Origin: Atriophallophorus winterbourni
Taxonomy: Eukaryota; Platyhelminthes; Trematoda; Plagiorchiida; Microphallidae
NCBI GenBank assembly: GCA_013407085.1
Contig: JACCGJ010016194.1
Span: 1-64,000 of the forward strand
Reading direction: 5' to 3'
Length of the DNA: 64,000 nt
Part shown: positions 31,813 through 44,179 of the stretch, piece after piece
How positions within the stretch are numbered: the first letter of the stretch is position 1
Layout: each line of letters begins with the position of its first letter
The notes under the pieces: generated by a model
Databases searched by the model: none
What the model saw: the letters and a program-made list of their open reading frames with translations, nothing else
Told to the model about the DNA's origin: nothing
Translations under genes and position numbers: made by a program

Positions 31813-32170
31813 ATAGTCTAATTCGGGTGAGTACAAAGTAAGCAGTCAATTTCTAGTTAATTCCGTAGGTCAGGTGCAACAATATAGAAACAAATTCCAC
31901 AGACTGGATCAAATATCGTATGCAAGATGAAAAAGCCTTTTCCCTATTCTGGTGAGTTCTATCCATGAATCAAGTTCCGAAAGATGTAAAATATCCGGGT
32001 CCGCACACTCAATGAGTTTGCAAGCTCATCAAACAAGGGTTGTTTAAAAATACAATTTCAGGAACAGGTTATTAAAGTTCAAATTGTGTATTCGATGTTG
32101 GTAGTGATGCAACATCGCTAGCGAAAATACTGGGATGTTGCTTTTTCGGTTTGATTCTCGTTTTTGTGTC

Positions 32171-32422
32171 CTACTTTTCGCGAGTTCCTCTTGCAGCTCG
32201 CTGCTGTTCAATTTCCACGTGACCACCGTATTCCGTAATACTTTCAGGTCTACGTGAACTCTCGGAAGTGTACTTTTTGCATCTGGATCGGACGTTGTAC
32301 CAATTGTGTCTCATGCGTTTGCATGCGTTGCATCCGCCTTGGTCCGTAATGGCATCACTAGTTCCCAGGAATATTCGGTAAGACATTTTAGCGTAACTTA
32401 TGGCGGTGTGTGTTTTCTTCAC
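32171..32422 (-). other. unassigned open frame
   Basis: 83 codons with an unusual run of charged residues (GGCNACKRMRHNWYNVRSRCKK). No known family recognised, no splice support seen; it may be a repeat remnant. Confidence 0.2.
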
Positions 32423-32844
32423 ATCTTACTGTTTGGTATGTGAACTTGTGTTGCTTGTTGCACACACGCACTCTTGTACCAGCGTTCTCGGTCTTCGGTG
32501 ATGTAACGATTAACATGTTCATCTCACGAGAAATTTCTGGTTCGATTCGCGCTACGGTTGCAAGTTTTTTATAAAAAAAAATGTGCATATTCCTATTTTC
32601 CCGTGATACACAGGACACCAATAATACTTTGATAAATAACTGTGATAGACTAGAACCCGTTCAATGCGTGAACTCATATAGCCTGTATCGCCTCATGCAA
32701 ATGAAACGGGGGATACTCACTTAGCAGCCTAATAAGGAGCTAACATACACTCATTTTGTTTCCGTTTGCGATATCTTCAAACTTCTTGAGGAATCTATTT
32801 GGTAAATCCGTCATTTTATACCCGATCTAAATGCCGCCACCCGG

Positions 32845-33008
32845 TAGTGAGCTGCATGCTCAAACAAGCTGGAGTCTCACTGCCATATCGCTTACTGTTT
32901 ACCTATCTGTCTAGGCATTGACAATCTGACAGCATCTTAGCTCACATGCAGTCATATGACTGCGCGGCACTTTGCCTGGATCTAGCTTGTGCTTCCATAC
33001 ATACATAC
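32845..33008 (+). repeat. SINE copy, 5'-truncated
   Basis: Begins at the hairpin (GGTAGTGAGCTGCATGCTC), then CTATCTGTCTAGGCATTGAC, CTTTGCCTGGATCTAGC and a CATACATACATAC tail. Confidence 0.8.
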
Positions 33009-33869
33009 CGTTTGTTGGTGGCGCACCGTAACAGATCTGGTTGGAATGCCATTGCGGCATAATAGAGACGATGCTGCTGAGGTCTAACGGCGGATAAACC
33101 AAACTATGGTGTTTCTTTTGAAGGATGACGTGATCAAAACGCGTGCCTATGCGAAGAAATTACTTTTCGTTATGCCATTACAGGCTCTACAACATAACCA
33201 TAAAATGAAATCAATATCAAACAGCAAATCGTTGTCTTGATAGAGCTTTTATAGCGTTTCGATTGGCCAAAGTGGCGACTTATACAGTTGATTGTATTTT
33301 CCATGTTCACCAGCATTCTGTCATTTGTGTTTTAAGACGACTACTTTTGCGAACAAGTTGCTTTATTCAAACCCTTAAGTAAACGTCAATTATACCTGGT
33401 AAAATATCCTCTGAGAACAGTAAAGGCGTTGCGAGCTACGGGTTTTATACCTCAATTCAAAGACGCGTCGCATGGATAACGATGGTAAACGGCTAACGTA
33501 TAAATGGGACACAACACACTGCTCCTTAAGGATGAGGCAGCATCGGGTTGCGCGACCGTGAATAAAATCAGGTGCATGTTTTTCCCGAAAGTTTACATCA
33601 GGTAAATATCTAGATAACTCAGTGCTGGGTTAAGCGAGCACAAACTGCGAATATTTTAGCGCACATGCGGTTCCAGCTCTCATCTAGCTCTGAAACTGCG
33701 TTCAGCCCTAGATGTACGCAAATTATAGCGTAAGATGAAGAACACTACCTTATATGGAACGACTCCACATTTAGGCATCAGTTGAATCAATGCTTTATAG
33801 GAATGTTGTCAACAAGGTTAACAATGGATCGTATCGATCATCACATGTATTTGCGATGCCCGATGTTCA
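33009..33869. other. no recognisable gene
   Basis: No motif or repeat identified. Confidence 0.4.
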
Positions 33870-33945
33870 CATCAGCCTGATCCAGGCAAAGTGCTGCACG
33901 TGGAAAGAAGGTTGTCCAGGCCTGGGAAGATTTGAGATAGAAAAA
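33870..33945 (-). repeat. SINE 3' fragment
   Basis: CAGCCTGATCCAGGCAAAGTGC, then TGTCCAGGCCTGGGAAGAT. The middle is deleted. Confidence 0.6.
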
Positions 33946-34299
33946 CACAGCGTATGTAAATGGGAATTAACTATTGTCGGCCGTACTTGCTTTTATTCAC
34001 ACAATGTGACCACATTTCGATGATTAACAAACATAGTAATCTTGATCGCAAAGATCGGCAGTTGGAATCGATCGTTTCTAATCCAAGAACATCACATTTG
34101 TTAAAAAGAGATTCTGAATTCTCCCATCGATACGAGTTTGTTGAGATTGATATACACTCAAAGGTCGACATGCTGTCTAGCACCATACATATGACAGCAT
34201 CCGTCAGAGTTCTGTCTGAGTGGTTATCGACAGCTAAATGTTTTACTCGGTTTATTGTAACGTATCTTATGTGCGGACATACTACGTGCATGGTGTTCA

Positions 34300-34362
34300 T
34301 CGTGTGTTCGCAGAGCTTGCGTAGTTGTTCTTGGACGTTTCATCATCAGGCTAGATGACATC
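34300..34362 (-). repeat. Penelope-type terminal motif, copy 1
   Basis: On the minus strand GTCATCTAGCCTGATGATG, then AAACGTCC and GCGAACACACG. The same block lies next to the Penelope-like fragment at 39.8 kb. Confidence 0.5.
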
Positions 34363-34554
34363 ATCAGCAAAACTTCTTTCGAAGCGTCTTGCAGTGCATT
34401 TAGCACCGATACTGTTGAGTGCACTTTCTCACCATCAGTGGAATGCATTCACAATGGTTAATCTACTATTTTCGAAATTCTCATTAGATTCCTTTTAGGA
34501 TGTATGCAGTCAAACATTTTAATCCAAAGGGTCCGTGTGTATATGTGTATGAAT

Positions 34555-34622
34555 GAAAACACAAGCCTGATCAAGCAAAGTGCCACATGGTCTAAGATAC
34601 TGTGTCCGGTTGCTCAAGCGGA
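34555..34622 (-). repeat. SINE 3' fragment
   Basis: CACAAGCCTGATCAAGCAAA, then AAGATACTGTGTCCGGTTGC, in the reverse-complement order of the SINE end. Confidence 0.6.
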
Positions 34623-35885
34623 CTGATGTCCGAAATTAAACGTGTTGCGGTTCGCGTTCTGCCAGGCGGCAAACTTCTCTCGTTGAACCCTGTGGTCGAT
34701 CTGTTTTTTTCTTCCATTCGATTGACATGTAAATGCTCAATCGATACAAAATCGTGGGGAGTTATTCAATTTAATGGTCTAAAAAGCACATAGCTTTACA
34801 AAAACCACAGAATAATATGCGAATTACAAATAACATAGGTAGTAAAACGGGGTTTGTTTGCCTACTGATTAGTTCAGGAATCACGTAAAAATACATAGAG
34901 CAGAAATTGTTTTCAACCAGTTTGATAGGGTAAATATGTATAGTTTACTTCGATGCATTGGTTCAAAGCTTTATGATGCAGAATATATTGTTTCAATGTT
35001 TGGATTGGTCGACATGAAGTTGTCCAGTTCGATTTGAATATATCCAAGCTGGGTGAATGTGCAACGTTACGGGGTAGGGAGTTCCAAGTAAAACATACAC
35101 GTACAGAATAAAAATACCTTATGAAACGGTTTTAGTTGAGGAAGGTGATAAGAACGTGGAGATCTAGTAACAATGCTCGCATGAAGTCTACACTTATCTT
35201 GGACGTGGATATAAGCGTGTTGCTTTCATGTCTCATGACTTTTCGTAACGATCCACTGTCAATTCCCATGTGAGAATACTTTTGATTTTGAAACACAATG
35301 CGGTTCCTACTTGTTCCACCCCTATTGCTTTCTGTTTGTATTTTATGAGTTTTAACATCGTTTTGTTTCAGAGAAGATTATGAACGAATTTGCAGTCTTA
35401 CCTCCGAGGGGCATGAACGTCTCCAGCGGGCACTTTTCTCGTGATATAACTTTGTAACCGATACGACGTTTCAAGTGCTTCGTATTCAATTCTCAAAATG
35501 CTTTCACGTTGCATTATTCTTCGAATAGACTACTGCTATTGATTCCTTCCTTTGTTTCGCGAACTTTTTAAGTTCAGTGCATTTCACCGATTGCTTTCAA
35601 CTTTGCTGTGTTGCAAATGTCCTTGAAACAGGACGAGGTCTATTGCTCATAATGATATTTTTCTATTTTATTCACTGGCATTGTTTAAGCGTTCCAAAAT
35701 GTTATGAAAATACTTTGAGTGACGCATGCTACTAGATTGTCTGTCGTAAATTCTTTGTCAGTTGGCTTTCTAACGTGTTTGTCGTCCTTACCTACATGCG
35801 TGCTCAATCCTTTTCATTTTGTGCCTTGCTCGTCACCCCCAATTCTTCATTGCTTGCGAGGGTAGAATGATCACAGGCCAATACA
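34623..35885. other. no recognisable gene
   Basis: About 1.2 kb of AT-rich sequence without any motif I can assign. Confidence 0.4.
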
Positions 35886-36110
35886 GAGAGAAAAAATCTG
35901 GAACAGTCTCATAGACTGTTAGTTGGTGCACACCACCTCTTTCTGGCAACTCCCTGCTGCCTTGCAGGTCGCACTTGGTTGTGCAAAGGCTGGAGATGCT
36001 AACTCGAACAAACGCCGAGCGGTGCTGGGGACGCCACTTTATACCTAAATTCCCAAGACCCTTCATTGGAGCCGACTCATCCTCCAGGAGATAGTCGCAC
36101 AAAGTAAGTA
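35886..36110 (-). repeat. repeat R, copy 3, truncated
   Basis: Corresponds to the first ~225 bases of repeat R, read on the minus strand from TACTTACTTTGTGCGACTA to GAACAGTCTC. It forms an inverted pair with copy 2. Confidence 0.75.
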
Positions 36111-37020
36111 GGAAAGAAACAGAACGGTCAGCGTATAACATCTTGCCATTATGTCATGGGCGCAATAGGTAGATGAGGACCTTCGTTTAACTTACCAGTC
36201 TTGGTCGATGACTAATAAATCCTACATAGAACTATAACGGTCCACACATTCTCATTTTCGGAATTTGGATGAGCAACCCTTCTGTTTTGGTCTGACAATC
36301 AACTTTAGAATTTTTGAAATGTACTCAAATAATTTGGTCGTAGCGACGTTGCGAAGAAATTATACTAATACGCTTGTCAGAAATGTATCGAGTATTGGTT
36401 GAGACTGATCGAGCAGTCCGGGTAGACCAGGACCTTTAGTACAGTTAAGCGGTCCATTGCTCTAGTGAGCTCTAGAGTAAAAGTATCGATACATGCATTG
36501 GTTAAAGCGGAATAAGAGTTTGCTTTTCGGTTGCTTCCTCGGACCAATACACTCAGCGGAGTATCACACAGTATTATTGCCACCTGATTGGCTGCGGGTT
36601 GTCCAGCTTCATGTTGACGCTAACTGTCCCTCATCTTAGAAAACATGTCCAGGTGCGCAGTCAAGACGGCTTTCTACTGCTTCATGTGTGATTTTCGACA
36701 AATCGTTATTGCGCATCCGTATTTCTGAGGGCTGTGTGCTTGATAAGAAATATTTTAATGCACTGCAAGATTCGTAAAGGGTTGGCTACTAGTGAACTTC
36801 AACAAGTGCAACTACTTCAATGGGAAAAAGCACATAAACTCAATATGCATGTACAATGAAGCAAAATATTGGTCTCTGGATGTGCTCCAGCTTATAAACC
36901 GCACATCAAACACGCACTACTTTCGTAAAAAGCGTTCTTAAGCTTGACAAACGAGTGTTTTATATTTTCCCATTATGCGTTTCAGTATTTTGTGCAGTCT
37001 TGGTCTCAGTTATGATAACG
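36111..37020. other. spacer of the inverted pair
   Basis: 36111-36139 still belongs to the arm. Nothing recognisable follows up to the Penelope-type motif at 37021. Confidence 0.4.
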
Positions 37021-37084
37021 AATGTTGTGTGTTCGCTGAGCTCGCATTGTAGCAGTAGGACGTTTCGTCAAGCTAAATGACATC
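37021..37084 (-). repeat. Penelope-type terminal motif, copy 2
   Basis: On the minus strand GTCATTTAGCTTGACG, AAACGTCCTACTGCTACAA and GAGCTCAGCGAACACACAAC. It matches the block at 39783-39850. Confidence 0.5.
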
Positions 37085-37161
37085 GTCAGCTGAGCTTCTT
37101 GTGAAGTGTTCGTAATCGTCGTGTTTTCTTATTTTATACGCTGACCGTTCTGTTTCTTTCC

Positions 37162-37701
37162 TACTTACTTTGTGCGACTATCTCCTGGAGGATGAGTCGG
37201 CTTCAATGAAGGGTCTTGGGAATTTAGGTATAAAGCGGCATCCCCAGCACCGCTCGGCGTTTGTTCGAGTTAGCATCTCTAGCCTTTGCGCAACCAAGTG
37301 CGACCTGCAAGGCAGAAGGGAGTTGCCAGAGAGAAATGGTGTGCACCAGCTAACCGTCTACGAGACTGTTCCAAATTTTTTCTCACGGTTTTCTCCCGAG
37401 GCCTTTCCCGCGATCGGGTATTCCGCAAAGCAGCGGGTGTGAAATCAAGGTTTTCCTTCCCTTAGATGAATTGCCCTCCCAGGCTAACGAGCTCCATCTG
37501 CCCGAAGCAAACTGGTTTTCAGGAGCCAGTCACTCGCCCCTTCTCCTGTTGGTAGAAGCAGTTCCGCCGGGCTCGGGGAGCCACTCGTGCAGGCCAGAAG
37601 GTGGACTTGTTTGTCAGGGGCTATTTGAGACGCGCGCCATATGGGAGCATTTTATAGACTGGGAGCTTATGCACACTGCCACCCCGGCTATGACAACCTT
37701 T
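37162..37701 (+). repeat. repeat R, copy 2, full length
   Basis: 540 bp from TACTTACTTTGTGCGACTA to GACAACCTTTG. It agrees closely with the copy inside RTE-B. The preceding 29 bases (37135-37163) are also shared, inverted, with copy 3. Confidence 0.75.
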
Positions 37702-38139
37702 GGTTGTTCTCAAGGTCACACGGCTTAATGTTCGGTTTCTCATTGGCACATTCATGTCGTCCAATTAAACGTGTTGATTCAATGACCGCGTTGTAAAGTG
37801 TCACGCTTCGAGGAATTCCCGTATGTGGCGCGTGCGTCCTCTTGCAACGACTCTGGTTTCATTCCAGTTGGCTTAATGTCTTAAGAACGCCACGGACGAT
37901 GGTCTTAAGTCCGTCCGTGTGCACGATTAGTGGCAGTGGATGATAAACAAACCTAAATCTGCCGTTGAAATGCACTCTAATCTTGTTCCAAAGGTGCAAA
38001 AAATGGATGTACGTTTAAGCTGAGTAGCCGAACGCCAAAATGGGTGCCTGCGAAATGCTGCGTGGCGGGCTCATCGACACGATACCACTGTTGAGAGTTG
38101 GGAGACATTCCGTTTGCCGAGAAATAAGGTGAACAAACT

Positions 38140-39088
38140 TGTTGTTGATGACAAATTGACTTATGAAAAACATTTAATCAACAAAATGGAATCAAACCCC
38201 AAAATTCTCTATCAGATCATAAATAACCGGTCTAGGGTGTAACCAGGGGTTGCTGCACGTGATGGGACAACAACCACAGCATCGCAATCTGCCGAAGTTC
38301 TAGCCCATTTCTTCTCCACTGTCTTCAGCCCACGAAACACCGTTATCTGTCCCTTAACTCCCGTAATCTCACCTCAAAACGTTTTACAACAACTACCTAT
38401 TGCCCCGGACAGTGTCCTCCGCACATTGCTAAATCTCAACACGAAAAAATCTCCCGGAGCTGACGAAATTACCCAGCTGATCCTCAAACACTGTGCTTCT
38501 ACTTTGTGTACGCCCCTGAACTAATTGTTTAACCTCTCTTTATCCCAAAGTTTCGTTCCCTGGGATTGGTAGAATGGCATCATTATCCCAATTTACAAAG
38601 GAGGAAACCGTTCCGAAATATAGAACTATCGACCAGTAACACTTCTACCGGTGATCTCTAAAGTGATGGACCGCCTCGTAGCAAACAGCGTCACAAAACA
38701 TCTGAAAGACAATTGCTTGCTCGCAGTCGAACAACGGCTTCAGAAAAAGATACTCTTGCCTTTCAAACCTTCTGCTCGCCCTCGATGACTGGACACAAGC
38801 TGTAGACAAAGGTCTCACAGTACACGCTTGTTATCTTGATATGTCAAAAGCATTCGATCGTGTCAACCACAGTCTGCTATGTGGAATCAAAGGTTCATTA
38901 CTAGCCTGGTTTTAGGATTATCTCCGCGACCGTGTCATTCGACTAAGTATTGACTGGTTAGTTAGAAATAAACTACCTTTCAATTTCAGAAAATGCAAGG
39001 TATTGACTGTTGGAAGATATTTCGAGTTCTCTTACACCATTGGTTCCCATATTCTTGAAAGCACTGACAAGGAAACGGACTTGGGTGG
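38140..39088 (+). mobile_element. CR1-like LINE RT fragment (same family as 44-46.7 kb)
   Basis: Reads KKSPGADEITQLILK, IPIYKGGN, YRPVTLLPVISKVMDRL, CYLDMSKAFDRVNHSLL, then RNKLPFNFRKCKVLTVG, and LESTDKETDLGG at the end. Stops and frame changes occur throughout, and the catalytic box is deleted between about 38940 and 38950. It joins a minus-strand Penelope-like fragment at about 39088. Confidence 0.7.
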
Positions 39089-39089
39089 T

Positions 39090-39768
39090 GATCTGGGCCT
39101 TGAACTTCAGTCTCTTGAGGGCAGTGTTAATCTTGTTTTCTAGTCGTTTTGTTTTATCTTCACTGTTCTGTCGGTAGGTGTTCGTGTCCCGCAGCAGTTC
39201 TTCAGTTTTCGTGATGTAATTAGCTTTATCCATGACTACCGTCATTCGCCCTTTGTCTGCGGTTTAATGACTGTTCTATTCGCTTTTATGTTGTTTGATG
39301 GCTTTCCTTTCCTCATAGCTAAACATCGGGTGTTCTGTTTCTCTGTCATGCGGGAATGATTTTTAGCCAAACATTTTCTCTCATGTCTTGATTCATATCT
39401 TGAGATTTGATTATATCTTCCAGACCCGCTAAGAATTCACTTGTGTCGGCATCCCGATTATTAAATTTTAGTCCTTTCGCAAGCACCCGCTTTTCGGTCG
39501 TTGTCAATTGATTTGTTGAGAAATTTCTCACCCATGTTTCTACGTAATTATCCCATTCATTAGGCGTGATTCTTTGCGATTTCAGGTCAAGTGTTCTTCG
39601 CTTCTTCATATTTGCTTGGCCCGTTTTTATTTTAATTGCTTTCTCCAGGTCATCTGCTAGTTGCTGCCCAATGTGGACGTCGCACCTAGCTCGTTCTTCA
39701 TTTTTTATAGCTTTGTATTTCCTCAGTCTTTCGTAGGCATGTGTGATCATCACGATATCCATTCGCAA
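39090..39768 (-). mobile_element. Penelope-like element, N-terminal fragment
   Basis: On the minus strand, 39346-39768 reads WVRNFSTNQLTTTEKRVLAK, the hallmark N-terminal motif of Penelope-like proteins (NLS..LT..E..VL.KGL.F). The next frame reads EERKAIKQHK, then TADKGRMTVVMDKANYITK, LLRDTNTYRQ, KTKRLENKINTALKRLK, the stretch just before the RT fingers. Stops separate the two. The RT core and any GIY-YIG domain are missing: the element ends at the junction with the CR1-like fragment. Confidence 0.75.
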
Positions 39769-39782
39769 TTTTGTTTCTCCTT

Positions 39783-39850
39783 GTCATCTAGGTTGATGAC
39801 GAAACGTCCTACTGCTACAATGCCAGCTCAGCGAACACAACATTCAATCC
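39783..39850 (+). repeat. Penelope-type terminal motif, copy 3
   Basis: GTCATCTAGGTTGATGACG, AAACGTCCTACTGCTACAA, GCTCAGCGAACACAACATTC. It lies immediately upstream of the Penelope-like frame, on the opposite strand from it. Confidence 0.5.
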
Positions 39851-40106
39851 CTGAGCTACAAGTATTCGCTTCAATACGATAACGAATCAATGTAGAGAAT
39901 CCATCATACATAACAGAAACTAGTGCTCGGCAGGCAAAACAAGCAGTTTACACAATAGATTTCCTGGATTTGTTCTATTTTTCCCACCAAAAACTTTAGA
40001 AATATTCGATACATCCAATCCCTACATGAACCTTTCGGGTGAAGACGCCCAACTTTCGTATCTATGATCTTAAGCTGAAAGAACCGCTTTCCATCCAAGT
40101 TGCATC

Positions 40107-40200
40107 ACAAGCTGTTACTGAACCTAATCTTACTGTCTCCACCTGTGGAGTGTAATTTCGGGGATGTGAGCAACACATAACTCTGTTACTGTATACTTTC
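40107..40200 (+). repeat. repeat X copy lacking the ribozyme core
   Basis: CTAATCTTACTGTCTCCACC is joined directly to TGTGGAGTGTAATTTCGGGG and GTGAGCAACACAT. Compared with the 50.3-kb copy, about 28 bases (the hammerhead interior) are missing between CCACCTG and TGGAG. Confidence 0.7.
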
Positions 40201-40809
40201 AACAAGTGGCAACGTTAATAACTTTTTTGATTTCAAGACTAAATTTCGTTATTTTTACATCATTCGTTTCCGGAATTTGTATACAGCTAATCCCTTGTGT
40301 AGGTTTTTCTTTCTATTTGAATTATTACAATCTTATGGTTAGTTTTAAGCTAAGTGCTTTTACAATCATTAAATATCTTAGATCACTTTAAAGACTTCGC
40401 GGAATTTTTCACATTCCCACAGACACTAATTCATACAGCATGCGGGTTAGACGACAATATTTGTCACACAGCTACCACCAGGCTAAACACAAAAGAACAC
40501 GGAAATTTGGGTCTCAAATTTGTTGTAATTCAATTTTTATCAGTGATATAACCTGATATTCCCGCCGTTTTGTTCAAGTGCCAGTGCACCTTTGACTGAT
40601 GACGGTGCCAGCGTTGTGTTAGCGGGAGAACTAAGGGGGAAAGTTTCGTTCGTGAGTACAGAAAATTGTTCGCAGCTTGGAGAACTAACCTCGGAATGAA
40701 TCATAAAACAAGTAAAGCAATGAATGACACTGAAAAGAGGCCGGAGCTTAAAATGACGAGATGCTTAGAGTTCTGTGCTCTCTTAGAATTTGTTCATTTT
40801 TAGCCATTC
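40201..40809. other. region downstream of alpha-tubulin, no recognised feature
   Basis: Should hold the tubulin 3' UTR. No canonical AATAAA was seen on the minus strand within about 130 bases after the stop. Confidence 0.4.
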
Positions 40810-42625
<1,816 letters not shown>

Positions 42626-44179
42626 TTTGATTTTGTTGCTCTGTGTCTAGACTTCCGCAGTCTGCTAGGCCGAGCGTGTGAATTATGAATCTCAGCAACC
42701 CAGATCGATTAATCAATTCAAAGATGAATTTGAAAATCCCAGGGTGTCCACTTATTGATTGACCTTGGCCTGGCCCGTAGCGGCAGTAAATAGATAAGCA
42801 TAACCTTGAAGATTAGTGCGTCAAATTGAAGAACAAAACTTTATTCGAAAATGTTCGTTATTTCAGCGTCAGGCTAGTTTTAACAATAAAAACAACGAAT
42901 TCTATACGGATTGTAAACCAATTGATTGGAATATGTTTTGGATTGATCTTGTATTCATAATGGCAAGAACTGTATGCAATCGGTTAGAACAGTTTTTCGG
43001 TAGCACTTCACTTCTGACAGAAGCTTCGTCGTGCTAAGAGTGATAGGTTACTGAGCGTGACTGAATAACATGACAACCATCAACTCTGTTGAGCAGTCTA
43101 TAGTAAACCTAGAGGGAGTCAAGTCACGTAGGTATGTCGGGGATCAAGGTCGATTTAGCTAATACGTTACCCAAAACTGTTCTAACCGATTGAATACAGA
43201 TGGTAAACTTATTTATTTATTTACTCTCTGTTAAACATTTGGTTACAGAAAACGTTTGGACAATGTTTAATTCACAATTTATGTGCCTCCATGGTACAAT
43301 GAATTTAACTGTATCCTAAATCAATGTGATGTGCCGATTCAGAAACGCTAAAATTGGTAATTGATAAATTACGAAACAATAAGCTTAGATAAGCTTACTG
43401 AATTGTCGGTTGCGAAAGCTTCTCGTATGGTATGCGCTTAGACATGACTGTCTTTAGACCAGAGAATTTTAATATAAATCTCGATTGAAAGCGCTCTTGA
43501 TCAAAATCTACGTAAGTGTTCCAGAAGGAGAGATAGTTTTCAATGAAACCCCTTCGTTTAGCGCTTTTGACGAGATACAAGATTTAAAAAATTTTGGTCA
43601 CCTTAAGTATGGTTTCACAATAATCATAACATAGTAAGTATCGCCTTAGTAACATAGCATAGTAAATCAGCTTTACGTGCCGTGCGCATATTGCGAGCTC
43701 CTGATTATTAGGATATACTATTCTTACACTAACACGTAAGTAGGTATATTCTACCTTGCTGGAATACCCTCGAAGCTAGCTCTATTTGGATATCTCACTG
43801 CCGTTACGGTATTCGATAATACGAACAAAATTGGATGTATCGTGATTTCCCATATTGGATCTACGCGTGCAACGTTGTTAATACTGTTCAAGTCCTCGTC
43901 AGAAAGATCTTATTCTTCACCATCGAGTGTTTATATTTTCAACATCGTGCGATCAACTGCCGAAGCGGATCGCCGGATTCAATTCTGATTTTGCTCTTAT
44001 TCGTGACCACCACGTTTTTGTCGCGCTCGCGATATTCATCATAGATCGTTCAACAGAACCACTGCTTGTGCATACACCACTGAACAGTGCTACTCACAAC
44101 CCTGATCCGATGATCCCGAAAAGAAATAAAAACCAGTAAGTCCTCAAGCGAGCCTGTCACATGTTACGCTTGTTTGTTG
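42626..44179. other. upstream of alpha-tubulin; no other gene recognised
   Basis: Probably holds the tubulin promoter, but I cannot point to a convincing TATA or initiator. Open frames at 43835-44139 have no motif. Confidence 0.35.
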
